Shown: positions 10,435 to 21,912 of the stretch, in pieces
Position numbering within the stretch: position 1 is the stretch's first letter
How the letters are laid out: each line of letters begins with the position of its first letter
Assembly (NCBI GenBank): GCA_941918925.1
Contig: OW799233.1
Coordinates: 122,786,333 to 122,850,332, forward strand
DNA: 64,000 bases
Origin: Phyto melanocephala
Lineage: Eukaryota > Arthropoda > Insecta > Diptera > Rhinophoridae
Direction of reading: 5' to 3'
Notes under the pieces: model-generated
The model's database searches: none
What the model saw: only the letters and a program-made list of their open reading frames with translations
What the model was told of the DNA's origin: nothing
Program-made: the position numbers and the translations under genes

Positions 10435-13400
10435 CAAACATTGCCTCTGCCTTTGTTCAAGACATATTGGTTTACGAATTATAAGTAAAAGTACGATTTA
10501 GACGGATTCTCTCACACTTTGAGCTACAAAAAAATACAAATTAACGAGGGGAACAAAATATATAAGATTTTTTTAAATTAAGAAATGTTTCTCAAGGGCC
10601 CAAGCCAGTTGAGTTGAGGATTTTCAATAAAAAAAATTGACGCTGTTTCAATTATTATTACGACATTTTATTTTAAATTACGACATTTTATATTAAAAAC
10701 AAAAAACAAATAAATAAAAATTATGATGAGTAAATTCTTTTGAAGCACTGCCACAATATTCACAAAAAAAGAAACGAAAGGAATAGCTTAATCTTGAATA
10801 TATATAAAAAATATTGTATAAATATAGTAAAAAAATGGCTTTACTTTAACATATCTGCTACAGCATCTTTTGTTGTTGCAATTGCATTTTTTTATTGTTG
10901 TTTTTTTTTTATTTTTTTTTTTGTGAAAACAATTTATTAATATACAAAAAGTTAATGAACGCCAAAGTACACATGTGGCAAAAAATTATTTAAATAGGAA
11001 AATGTAGTAAAATAAACAACAAATAACAGCTCTACCACCACCACTATCAACAACAACAACAACAACAACAAAAACACATTGCAATATAATAAAATTATGT
11101 TTTAAGCTAAAAAATTATATTAAAACAAAATATAAATAAAAAAGAAAACTATAAAAAGGAAAACACATTCATACAAACACATTAGGCTGGCTGGTGAAGA
11201 GTGTTGATAAAGAGGATGATATTTTTAGTTATATTCTTCGGATAGAATTGACTTCTTGTTTTTAGTTGAGCTGATCCTAGTATGTTGTTGTATTAATGCA
11301 ACATTGCATAGAAATGAAATGCAATAAAAAAATAACACAGATGACAATATGTTTTTAATTTGCAACAACACTTCTTGTTTGCATATACATACATACATAG
11401 ACACATACGAGTAGTTGTGTTTTTAAATTTTTTGCTTAACCGTAGTGTAGCACTCCACAACTTTGTTTATTTTAAAACTCTTCATAGTTTAATTTTGTTT
11501 TTTGCATGTTTTTATGTTGTGGTTGCTGCTGCACTGCATCGTTTTTCTCCAAAAAGGATTTTCAATTTTATGGATTGTTTTTTGATGAAGAAAAAGAAAA
11601 TGTATGATGTAGTTGTTGTTTTAACCAGAAAATTTCAATGTTGAATCATTGAAGGGGTTAAAATGTTTTTCCGTTAAAAATTGCACAAATACACATGAAA
11701 CATATTTTTAATGTTGACGTAGAGAACAGTGGAAAGCTTAACTGGAATATTGGCCTTAATTTAAAATAACTTTTTTTTTTTTTAATAAAACGAAATATGT
11801 TTAACTAACCTGATGTTTTAATACAATTTTATTTTTGCTAATGTAAAATGTTAAAAAAATTTTTTCGCTCTTTTTAAACCCTATTGCAAAGATAAAACTA
11901 TTTTAAATAGTCAATAATTGCTTGAGTTTTATTTATCACAAAAAAAAAAACACGTAACGTTTAATGAAACCACAGTGGGACTTTACTAAATGCAAGAAGT
12001 TTCACTGCAGTGTGTATAAGTTAATGTGTATTTTGCATAGAAGTCACAAGCTAGAGGATGTTTATTTCGGATGTATGAGTCAGGTGTTGGAAAATTTTAA
12101 AACACTATACTTAAACACTATACTATACTATACTTCATATTCTTGTTTTTTTTTATATATACAATACATAAATGTATTTATATGCTATATGGTTTGGTTG
12201 TTTTTGTTGCTGTTGTTGCTGTAGTCGTTGTACTAAATTTTCTGCGTAAATAAGAACGTGTATAAAATGGTCATATAATACGTTTATATGACTCCACGAA
12301 TATGTGTTTAAGTGTTAATTTTTTTGTTCTGCCTCTACACACGCATTTATTTTCCTCGTTTTTGTTTTTATTTCTTGGGTGTGTGTGTGTGTGTTATTTT
12401 TTTCTTTTTTGGCAAACACTTAAATTTGGCGTACGTCTGATTTAAGTATCATTATTGTATGGCAACGTGTCATGACAGGCAACTTAATTCAGAAAAACAT
12501 TTAACAGTAGCTAAAGCAAAAACAACAACTATTACAATACAAATCCATTTTTTTTTTATAAACATGATGTTTTTTGGCCACGCGCCCAGTTTAGAGTGAC
12601 GCTTTTCCGTTTTTGTGAAAATTTTGTTTTCATTTTGTGAATCGTTTTTCTTGTCTTTATTGTTCGTATGCATGGTTTTCTTGCCACAACATTTCGCTTT
12701 TTTTTTATTTTGTGATTTGCGACAAGTTACATCATTTTTAAAATTAGTAAACACACAAATTTATTGTCGTATTTTGTCTTGATTATGTTATTTTATTCCA
12801 TTTAGATTTCATTTATTTATTTTTTTTTTTTTTCAGTTTAACCAAGATCGCCCCTAGTAGGTTGTAGTAGTGGCATCATTATTATTTTTTATCATTGTTC
12901 CCATCATTATCTATGTATGTGTGTCTTTTCTGCCAGCAAACAAATGTCATCATATGTATGTATGAAAAACAGAAGAAGAATTAAAATAGCCTTCCATTGA
13001 CTAAATTGCCAAAATAAAGATATATTTGAAAAGTAAACAAATTAATTGTTAATAATGAAACATGACATTTTTATTTAGTTCCTAAAACTTTCTCTTTAAA
13101 TTTTAGGTGACAAAAGTTGTTCTGCTGTTTAAATAAATTTAATTATCACATATAGGTATGTATGTATATATGTATGTATGTGCTTACGTATAGTATATCT
13201 CTGAATGTCTGTATGTTAATTTTTCAACATGGTTTTACATCGATTATATACAACGGCCGAAACTTTAAGCACTGTTATTTATCGGATTTTCCAATTTAAA
13301 AACCCCCAAAAAATGTAAGGTATTATATTCAGCCAATAACAAGGGTATACAATATAAGACGATGAAATATATAAAACAAATTTAGTCGGCGGTTTTTTAA

Positions 13401-14028
13401 GAAAATGGTCTTTTTTTTTTGTAGTTATATATGTAATTGTCATTTGAAATTATTTCCATTAAGGGAATGACTACCGCACCTTTTTGTTCGACTCAACACC
13501 AAAGAAGTACTGTGCAAATATGGGGATTCCCCCATGTCATTTTACACTTATATATATTGTTAGGAATGAAGGTAAAAATAGATCAATATTAATACCTGAA
13601 TGTCTTAAGGTGATCATAAAATACCCTTTTTTATATCCTTCACGTGTAGTACCAAGGATGTACATTTAAAGTAAATATTATTGAAAAGCTTATCACTAGG
13701 AGAGTTGATTGAGCGATGTCCGTCTTTTCGTGCTATAATTGAAATAAACTAGACTAAAGCCCCTACATGTAGCATAGATTTGCAGATATCCGGGCATGAG
13801 TCGTTATTGAAATACAGTTCACTTCCACAATTACTTTCGGAAACAAAAGCAAATGAGTAGTCTCAAAAACTATTGTTGATAACTTTCGGAAATATAAGAA
13901 AATGATTTGTCTCAAAAAATATTGTTGAGAAAAACTGACAAATCGGTTTGAACCTTACTTACATAGAAACACAGCTTCTGATCAACGACGAGGACCGATA
14001 AAGTTATCAAAAGAATAGGCTTCAGTAT
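10435..14028. other. Non-coding, mostly unique A+T-rich DNA
   Basis: A CAA trinucleotide run lies at about 11049-11070 and a GT run at about 12379-12393. Short open frames here (for example 11360-11644, 11964-12224, and 12470-12754 on the minus strand) are low-complexity and lack domains. Around 13690-13740 a segment faintly recalls the INE-1-like consensus (GATTGAGCGATGTCCGTC), too decayed to bound. Confidence 0.4.
13833..13930. repeat. Two-unit tandem repeat, 49-bp period
   Basis: The unit starts ACTTTCGGAAA and contains GTCTCAAAAA and ATTGTTGA. It occurs at 13833 and again at 13882 with several differences. It lies in non-coding DNA just before the SINE at 14038. Confidence 0.65.
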
Positions 14029-14037
14029 CAAAATATA

Positions 14038-14240
14038 TAGGTAGGTAAGGCTGGTGCAAAGTTACCCTTACACCCTCAACCGGAGACCATTACGTTCCAT
14101 TGTGACGCCTTAATAGAGAGAAAAATATAAATAGTTAGAATAGAAAGAGAAGCAGACCAGTCCAGAGTCTCTGGCGAGAATCGAACCCGTAACCCCCAAA
14201 CTACTGACTAGTCTTCTAATGACTAGTCTACCGAGGCACC
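14038..14240 (-). mobile_element. tRNA-derived SINE with 9-bp target duplication (copy 1)
   Basis: Read on the minus strand from 14240, the head GGTGCCTCGGTAGACTAGTC resembles a tRNA D-arm with an A box, followed by GGGTTCGATTCTC, a near-consensus pol III B box. A shared SINE body follows (CCAGAGACTCTGGACTGGTC) and the tail ends in CTTACCTACCTA-like repeats. CAAAATATA flanks both sides (14029-14037 and 14241-14249), a target-site duplication typical of LINE-driven retroposition. Confidence 0.85.
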
Positions 14241-14670
14241 CAAAATATAATACAATAAAAATTTTGAATTCACTATGTCCGCCACTAAAAAATGACGTAC
14301 AACAATTTATAAATGGATCAAATCTGGTAATTAAAAATGTACTTCCTTCAAACCTCTCAATATTGGTATTATATGAAAAAGCTCGACCAGTAGAATGCAA
14401 TAAACTTTAAAAAAGTTAAAATCCATGATCAAAATAAAAAATTTTGAAAATTAAATGGTGGATTATTTTTTTAACATTTTTAGAAAACATTTCATAACCC
14501 CTAAATTCTTTTAGCACAACTAAACTATGCGATTGTCAAAAATTTTGGTACTCACAATCAATTAATTGTTTTTTGCAATAAAACGTTTGTAATGCTTTTA
14601 AGCAATCTTATACAAAGTAGTCAATAAAGAAATTTAACTGCACCTCTAACAGCTGCCTATTCTAAATACC

Positions 14671-15238
14671 TACACGCAAAGAAACCCTATATATACGACA
14701 TAATCTCGACAGTCATATTATAGTTTCTATAATAATATTTAGATTTGAGGACAAGTAAGAATTATTTATAATTTTTTTTTTCACCAATTGTGTTTTACCT
14801 TTAAACAAGTGTTTTTTATTTTTAATAAAAAAAATCGATTAGTTGTATGATTTACAAATTTATAGTGAGAAAAATTATTCCTTCTCAAAAAAACAGTTTT
14901 TTTATACTTTTCATTATAAAAGTTTGACAAGTCTAAAGAAAATACAAAATTTGTTTTAAAAATTTTAGAAATAAAACAATAAAACAATAAAAGTTCAAAT
15001 GTAAAACAATATTAGTAAACTAAAATTGTGTTATACATACATAGAGGCGAGAACAATAACTTATTTTAGAAATGAATAAAAATTGTCCATTTCATTTGTA
15101 GTCATAATATGAAAATTGCTTAACACTTTAGTTAAGCATAATAAAGATAATGATAATAATGTAACTGGCAACCATTACATGTTTTTACCACAATCATACA
15201 ATTCATAGTATCACACGAAAAAACCTCGTTACCCAAAG
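14671..15238 (+). mobile_element. MITE, CAAAGAAA-ended long family (diverged copy)
   Basis: It starts ACACGCAAAGAAACCCTATA and shares CGACAGTCATATTATAGTTTCTATAA, the internal ATTTCATTTGTAGTCATAATATG block and the right-hand AACCATTACATGTTTTTACC...ATCATACAATTCA with the fuller copies at 43001 and 54498. It is shorter and more diverged, so the right boundary is approximate. Confidence 0.6.
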
Positions 15239-17028
15239 GCGCTTACTTATTTAAAATACCCAAAAACACTTACTCTGGAAAACATATTTGAAAACTATAT
15301 TATATCCATAGCCGGACGAAGGACTAATGTTTTTTTTTTTAATAATTCATATAATGCATAAAAATTTTTTCTTGTGGCGGGAAACGGTATGAGTAAAAAG
15401 TTATCCATACATTTTTTACAACTTAATCCTGACTACAACAACTACATAAGTATAATACTTGTGTAATAAAATTAATCAACAATTAAATTAAAACCATAAA
15501 AATTCCCATTTAACAACTTGTTTAAAACACATTTATCAATATCAAATTAAACAAACACACACACTCACACATATGCTTTCTCCCATCCAAACTTTTTAGT
15601 CACATCACACACATGAATGCATTTTAAATGGGAAAATTTCCCCTTTAAAACAAAAATAAAATAACATCAAACTGAAAAAAGCAAAAAAAAAAATAAAATA
15701 ATTGCATTAGCTATGAACTAACAATAACAACAAAAATATTGTATAAAAAAAATATAATTCACAGCATCATTCGCACCTAATAATCATAATGTTTACATAA
15801 CGACTACATGACATACACACTCGCCCTCTCACTTACTCCTTTTGACACATGTGTTACTCACCGAACTGAAAGCATCTCAGGGCCAGTTTTATAACGATTA
15901 TTATGAGTGCGAGTAATATTAGATGATGTGTTTATGTTTATTATAAACGACATCGAGGAAAAAATTGGGAAAATGTTTCAATAGATTTTTTTTAAATTTT
16001 CAATACAAATAGCCTTAAAATGCCACAAGTATCGAAGAGTATTTGGGATAAATAATAAAAATAACAACAATAATAAATGTAATAAATATAAGTCGCCTCT
16101 GCCTTTTTAAAGTTTATGACTGGGAATTACGACATACTGGAAATAATACAATCTATGGTATTGGACAAATGGGTTGTAGAGTGAAATAAAATACAAATCT
16201 GATAATGTTTAAGTAGTTTTAAGAAGTAGACTATATGAGGATCATCCTATAAGGTATTTAAGGTTTTATAAAATGAAACCTATTTTGACTCCATTGAAGT
16301 TTATATCACGATTTATAAAACAAGTTAAAGTAAAAGTTTAATTATTCTATACTTATACCTAAATTTTGATTTAAAAAAAAATACAGAAACTGTTTAAAAC
16401 TTTAAATTTTTAGAAAATTTTTAATAAACTAGAATAAGTCTTGAAGTTTGAAGAACATCATCATTTAACACTTTTTATATACACGTGCAAAGGTTTACAC
16501 TTGAGGTTTTAATTTTGTTGGGTAAATAGTTACAATGAAAAGCTGTGCTTTATTTTCCTCCTTAAGAAATGTCTAAACTTAAAAATATAGACCAAAATAT
16601 AATTAAAAAGCTATTAGAAATTATTTTTTTCTTTCTTTATTACATTCAAAATAACTCTCTTAATTGTTAACTTTCAAAAAAAAAAAATTCTTGCATATAA
16701 TATTTACAATCAGTAAATTCTTTATTAATATTTCTTGTTTTATCCAAGCAACTCTTTAGACTATCCTCGTACATGCTGTATCTAATTATAATACTTAATG
16801 TATATATATACTTATGTGTCTTAATACATTTTTATTTTATTTTGCATTAAAAAAACTTTATTTATTTATTTTTTATTTAAAATTTTAGTTCTTGTTTAAT
16901 TTATAAACACAAACGAGAACACAAAACCGTGTCATTACTGAAAAAAATATCTGTCAAAAGTTTTTAAGTTTATTCAAGATTTATCCACAAACTGTCGTCG
17001 TAAACTTAATAGGATTAAAATTGTTCTT
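15239..17028. other. Non-coding, nothing recognised
   Basis: A+T-rich sequence without ORFs of note. A few short CT/CA-rich patches (15550-15620, 15810-15850). Confidence 0.35.
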
Positions 17029-17154
17029 AATACACAGAAAAAATTATGATCAAAATATGTTAAAACAGAAACTAGACAGAAAATAATCTAAATATTCTCA
17101 ATTTTTGTTTTTTGATTTTGTTAAGTCTGAAATTTAATTTTTTGTCTGTGTATT
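17029..17154. mobile_element. Small MITE, AATACACAGA ends
   Basis: The left end AATACACAGAAAAAATT pairs with the right end read on the other strand, AATACACAGACAAAAAATT. The 126-bp element has no coding capacity. A single copy is seen in this window. Confidence 0.55.
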
Positions 17155-17282
17155 ATTTACAATTTTTGTAGCTATAATAATTTTACCAGTTAGATATAAG
17201 TATGTATATATATGAAGCACAATACTAGAATATAAATTAAGTAATATAAAAAATAACTTAAAATCGTTGACCATCAAATATA

Positions 17283-17405
17283 TCTTTATATATAAAAATT
17301 AATCCCTTTTTCCCTTGATCACGGCATCACGCGTGAATGACTGGACTTCACTAATTCTTTTTTTGTTGTATTTATTATTATTAGGAGAAGGTTATTATGT
17401 AACAA

Positions 17406-17454
<49 letters not shown>

Positions 17455-17856
17455 TGTCACTGGCAGTAATATTCACGTAGTTGACATCAAAACAAAGAAA
17501 CGTAGTTTACATGCTCTTTGCAAATATATCGGTCGGAGTTGGTCTGTGGTCGGAGTTATAATAGCAAAATACCTGCATAATTCATTTACCATTTCTTAGT
17601 GTACTTTTCACATTGGTTTCTACAGGATAATTTGTACTGTGTGTTTTTTTCTGAAGTGTTTGTTCAACAAGGTTAGTCAAATTAATATTGTGTTGGAAAC
17701 CTTTGATAGACCATTTTGATACTTTTACAAAAGAATACCAACAACACTATTTATATACGCGCCAGAAAATAAAACTAAGAATATTGTGTATCATAATTCA
17801 GATAAAAAGGATATTTCTTGATTATAGGGCGGTACGAAGTTCGCCGGGTCAGCTAG
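17283..17856 (+). mobile_element. Non-autonomous Helitron (family D)
   Basis: It starts TCTTTATATATAAAAATTAA after an A (17282) and ends CTAG (17853-17856) before a T. Eleven bases upstream of CTAG sits a GGCG...CGCC hairpin (GGCGGTACGAAGTTCGCC). A|TC...CTAG|T with this hairpin is the canonical Helitron end pair. It contains an AAT microsatellite and no ORF. Confidence 0.75.
17407..17453. repeat. AAT trinucleotide microsatellite
   Basis: About fifteen uninterrupted TAA/AAT units inside the Helitron at 17283. Confidence 0.95.
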
Positions 17857-18289
17857 TAATGAAATAAAATATGGACAAATAAAGCAAATTGTCATAGATA
17901 TAAATGCAGTGGGAGTAAATTCATATCCAAACGACTGCTACAGTTTCATTTAAACTTTTAACGATATAACTTTCATTATAAATATGGCGACAAATAACAT
18001 TTATACATATGCTCTTAATAATGTTATAATTTTTCATAAAATTTCGAAAGCACTCTGTCCTGAAAAAATTTTTAATCAAGTTAAAACTAAAAATAGTGTG
18101 CTCCTAATATTTTGCATCTAAATAAGAAAATCATCTCTCTATTATTTCACATTTTTAATAAATACATCATAATTTTAGGTCTTAAATTTTTAATATATTT
18201 CCATTTTCTAAACCAAAATATACAGGGTGATTTCTTTATCGTTTGAATTATAAAAAAAAAAATCGAGGACAGAAAACTTCCAATGAAAT

Positions 18290-18890
18290 ATTTTTTTTAG
18301 GCGACAAATAAATGCCTGGTATTAAGACATTTTAATGTAAATGAATGTCCATCCGTAAGCTCCAATTTTGGCATAGCTTTTCCAGAGTTTCGGCCAGTAT
18401 CGCACCAAGCGCAGCATTAATATTGTTTCCACAGCAAGACTTCACGTATCAAATCTAAAGTTCTTGGTTGCCAATGGACTCTCGCAAACTGTCCGTCTTG
18501 TTAAAATTACTACACAACCAAGTACAGAACATTTTTAAGGATGCATTTGCAGCTCTTCAACTACAAATTTTGCAATTCTGCTTGTTAACGTTCCCATTGA
18601 GCCAACTATGAGCTTCGTCACTGAAGAGAAATTTTTTATCCAACTTTCCCAAGGCCTTATAAACAAACAAAGGACATTGTACATCACTTGACTTTAATTC
18701 TTGTAGCAGCTTTATTTTCATGTTTTTAAGCCTAAGTCCTTGCGTAAAATCTTCGCCCTATTGCTGACAATGCCGACAAATTGACATATCATGATCTTCA
18801 TTTACACTGGCCAATATAACAGCAATATTATTTTCGTGCTCTTCTCATAGTGATTGTTGGACTAATGCCCACTTAATGAAACTAGTAAGA
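18290..18890 (-). pseudogene. Decayed DD41D mariner transposase
   Basis: Translating the minus strand across stops gives, in order, DHDMSICRHCQQ, DFTQGLRLKNMKIKLLQELK, KFLFSDEAHSWLNGNVNKQN (first catalytic Asp in FSDEAH) and, after a jump, LCQNWSLRMD near the C terminus. The catalytic second and third Asp blocks are absent, and several stops are present. Order and motifs match rosa-like transposases. Confidence 0.7.
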
Positions 18891-19084
18891 AATTTAGTCA
18901 TTGTAACTTGTGGGTCGATAAAGACAACCATATAATGGACGTTAACATTTTTCTCACGGCACGAAATATAGGGTATTTTTATAGCTGCATGAGAACTTAA
19001 AATAATTCAAAACAGAAATATTGTTGAAATGAATTATTTTTTAATATGATATAATATGGTAGATTATTTTATGGTATTTATTTT

Positions 19085-19320
19085 TTTAATACGATTTCCG
19101 CCTTATGTTCGCCGCGGCAACGAGTTAGATGAACCATGCGATCAGTAAATTTTTAACTACTTTTTTCAATAAATCTTTCCATATGGCGTCATTGGTGGCT
19201 TTAATATTTGATACCAATACTTCAAGAATTGCTGGCTTATCGGCATAAGTCAATGACATAACATAGCCAAATAAATAGTAATAAAACCGGAAAACTTTTG
19301 AAAATAAAGTTGTCAACAAA
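19085..19320 (-). pseudogene. C-terminal fragment of a DD41D mariner transposase
   Basis: The minus-strand frame reads YLFGYVMSLTYADKPAILE, IWKDLLKKVVKNL and, past a stop, LTRCRGEHKAEIVF. These align with the post-catalytic YFLWGYVKS-YADKP...RSRGGHL-EIIF block of the complete-ended copy at 49703. The upstream catalytic region is not recognisable. Confidence 0.7.
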
Positions 19321-19388
19321 TTGATTTTGCAATAAATAGAACGTTAAGCGCCAATTGCACCATCTCGGTTCAACCAAATGTCGTTAAT

Positions 19389-19617
19389 GTTAGGTTAGGT
19401 TAGGTTCAGAAGGAGGGGCACTAAAAGCCCAAACATACGACAGGTATATACTTATGCACAGTTGGCATGTTGTGCGCTCCATATGAATAGAATAGTTAGA
19501 ATAGAAAAAGAATAAAAGGGAAAGAGAAGCAGACCAGTCCAGAGTCTCTGACGGGAATCGAATCCGCCACCCTAAAACTTGCAGACTAGCACACTACTGA
19601 CTAGTCCACCGGGGCAC
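19389..19617 (-). mobile_element. tRNA-derived SINE with 9-bp target duplication (copy 2)
   Basis: From 19617 on the minus strand it reads GTGCCCCGGTGGACTAGTCA (A-box region), then GGATTCGATTCCC (B box), then CAGAGACTCTGGACTGGTCT as in the copy at 14038. It ends in three CCTAA units (19390-19405 on plus: TTAGGTTAGGTTAGG). GTCGTTAAT flanks it at 19380-19388 and 19618-19626. Insertion into the inner mariner makes it the youngest layer of this nest. Confidence 0.9.
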
Positions 19618-20166
19618 GTCGTTAATATTTAGCTGATTAATTTTTTAAATCTAAACTTTAGTCAGAGCTCCATCAGAGAAACGATGACTCCGCTAGCGTG
19701 TAAACTGCACCAAGCAGCAAATTTTAATAAATGCAATAGTTATTCGTTAACGGCTTGAGGATTGTCTTCCTTCCTAATACGGCAATTTTGGTTATTGACA
19801 AAGCCATTTAACCGGAAATGATCTTAATCACTCAACACGGATAATTGACGAAGTGCTTTATAAACATCGTGAACAAATTTATGTGTTTTTTTATAAATTT
19901 AAATTATAATGACTTGCCAAGCCTTGATGAAAAAAAATATCAACAAAGTTTCACATTCTCTGTTGTCAAGCCATAGTTATCGTTATCGAAAGTTCTCATG
20001 CAGATAAAAAACACTCTATATTATAATAAAACGTTGATGGTTTGTCTATTCCTGGTAAAATGGCAAACCTAACTATGCAATTCGGGAATTGACAAAGGTA
20101 CGCTGTCTTCTTTTACACAGAAAACTAACACTAAAAACATACACCAAATAGGAAAAAGTCACCCTT

Positions 20167-21238
20167 TATACATTTTGTACGAAATGGGTGTCATCTTCAA
20201 GTTAAAAGTGTATTTGTAGGAATCGTGTGAACGGAATTAAATCTAAATGTAGTCGTATAGAGATTATAGTAATTATAACTCTGACTACATTATTACAGTT
20301 GTGGAGATTTTAACAGCATGATAGCGTATTAACTTAGTTCATAATTTGCTTTTAATACTTTTTCTAAGCAAGTTATTTAGCATGTAACATTCACGCAGTC
20401 ATTTTACTAATTCCTAATATACTTTTGTCATTAATAAAACAATTGTTTAATATATCAGGGTCTAAATCTATATTAAAAATTATATATTTGCCTTAAATTT
20501 TTTTATATCAAGTTTGACATTGATATGAGACAGCGTGTACATTGTTAAGTGTACTCAGGCACAATTTTGAGAAATCTCTAGCTTAAGGTCATAAACACAC
20601 TATATTTATTTTTGTTTAAACGAAATCCCTTGTTCTGTTTGAAAATATAATATAAAAATTAATTAAATTAATGTATTTTCAAAACTCAAATCCATTTAAA
20701 ACCAATAAAACTTCATGGTAAATTTTCTTTATTTGTTAATTTAAATTACCAAATTATAACCAATTTAAATCTACTTTAATTTCCATGGATCGCTTACCGT
20801 ACCAAGCGAAAAAATGTTCTTAGAGGGATAGAGAACTATAATATAATTGCAGCAAGAACGAACAAAGGTCAAGGTACATTTAAAAATTTAAACACCCACA
20901 AATAAGATGACACTTGAAAACCAATAAAATATCAACATTGACATTGTGCATTTCTAGAGGAAGAAAACAAGGGAAAAACGATAAACCTAAAATAATATTT
21001 GACTAAAATCCGTTTAAGACTTATAGTTTTCTTTCGTAAAGAAATATGAAAAAAATTAGAAACAGCTGTCTGAACAAATTTATTTTACCGTTGCATGCAT
21101 GTTAGAATAACAAATGTAAAATAAATGCATGTTGCGTTACGTTATAAATATAAATGAGCAACTTACAACTTGTAAATTTTATTTGTAAAAATAGACCATG
21201 ACTATGAGGGCTCTGTCTTCTTTGCTTTGCTTACACGG
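20167..21238. other. Non-coding, nothing recognised
   Basis: A+T-rich sequence with no ORF or paired ends found. Confidence 0.35.
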
Positions 21239-21912
21239 CTTTCAGACTAGGCAAGTCACTTGCGCAAGTGACTTGCGCAAGTGTTGTGTTTATAGGCAAA
21301 AGGGGTAAGGTCGGGTTAAGAGGAAGAAACTTGCTAATTTTTGAGTACACACTTGCCTGTACTCGGCAAGTACGAGCAAGTTTTTGTTGAGAAACCAAAA
21401 ACAAAAGAGTAATAAAAACAAACAAGAGTGCTATATTCGGCCATGCCGAATCTTATAAACCCTTCACAACGTGTTGTCATGCAACAACAATTGTTTATGT
21501 CACCATTTATCTCATATGAAATACGTACATACAAAACATACATATATAAAAACATCCCATTGTAATATTATACATTTAGTTTACTTATGTGCTTAAAAAA
21601 AATAAATTAAAAGAAAAATTAAAAATAAAACAATAAAAATTTGAATAAAATATAAAATAAAAAAAATTTTTTGGCTCACTCTAACCAGTATACCACGTTT
21701 GTATGTATGTGTAGATAATTGATAATTGTAGAAATTTCAAACGGAATGACAAACCTTTATATACCCTTTTTCACTGTGTGAAGATTATAATAAGTAAAAG
21801 AGAACGAAACTTGGGCAAGTCAGTTGCTGAGTCTGAACATGAAAGCAAGTTCAAAGAAAAATAAAAGAAAATAAAAAACTAACTTGAGCAAGTGACTTGC
21901 CTAGTTAGAAAG
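21239..21912. mobile_element. MITE with 31-bp GGCAAGTCACTTGC inverted repeats, split by an INE-1-like copy
   Basis: The left end CTTTCAGACTAGGCAAGTCA and the right end, on the other strand, CTTTCTAACTAGGCAAGTCA are near-identical over about 31 bp. GCAAGT/ACTTGC hexamers recur inside both arms. The middle (21419-21791) is an INE-1-like insertion, leaving a MITE of about 300 bp. Confidence 0.75.
21419..21791 (-). mobile_element. INE-1/DINE-1-like Helentron, short copy
   Basis: It begins AACAAGAGTGCTATATTCGG with the hairpin ATTCGGCCATGCCGAAT, and ends with AAACGGAATGACAAACCT and ATACCCTTTTTCACTGTGTG. The intact hairpin indicates less decay than the copies at 5473 and 9699. It is inserted in the MITE at 21239. 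Confidence 0.8.

Larger units (their letters stand above)
18970..20018 (-). mobile_element. Second mariner relic, inserted in the first
   Basis: Inverted ends are GGGTATTTTTATAGCTGCAT at left and, on the other strand at right, AGTGTTTTTTATCTGCATGA, each preceded by TATA and followed by GAGAACT. It splits the outer mariner and is itself interrupted by the SINE at 19389-19617. Confidence 0.7.
18223..20166 (-). mobile_element. DD41D-type mariner relic, outer element of a nest
   Basis: Left TIR CAGGGTGATTTCTTTATC after TA (18221-18222); right TIR, read on the other strand, AAGGGTGACTTTTTCC before TA (20167-20168). The coding strand is minus. The inner element at 18970-20018 interrupts it. Outer-element sequence resumes at 20019. 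Confidence 0.65.

Noticed and set aside
19390..19405. Interstitial telomeric repeat (TTAGG)n
   Set aside because: Only about three units, located exactly at the tail of a SINE with target duplications. Flies do not use TTAGG telomeres.
19550..19617. Functional tRNA gene
   Set aside because: A and B box-like sequences are present, but the cloverleaf does not fold cleanly and the sequence is part of a dispersed SINE.
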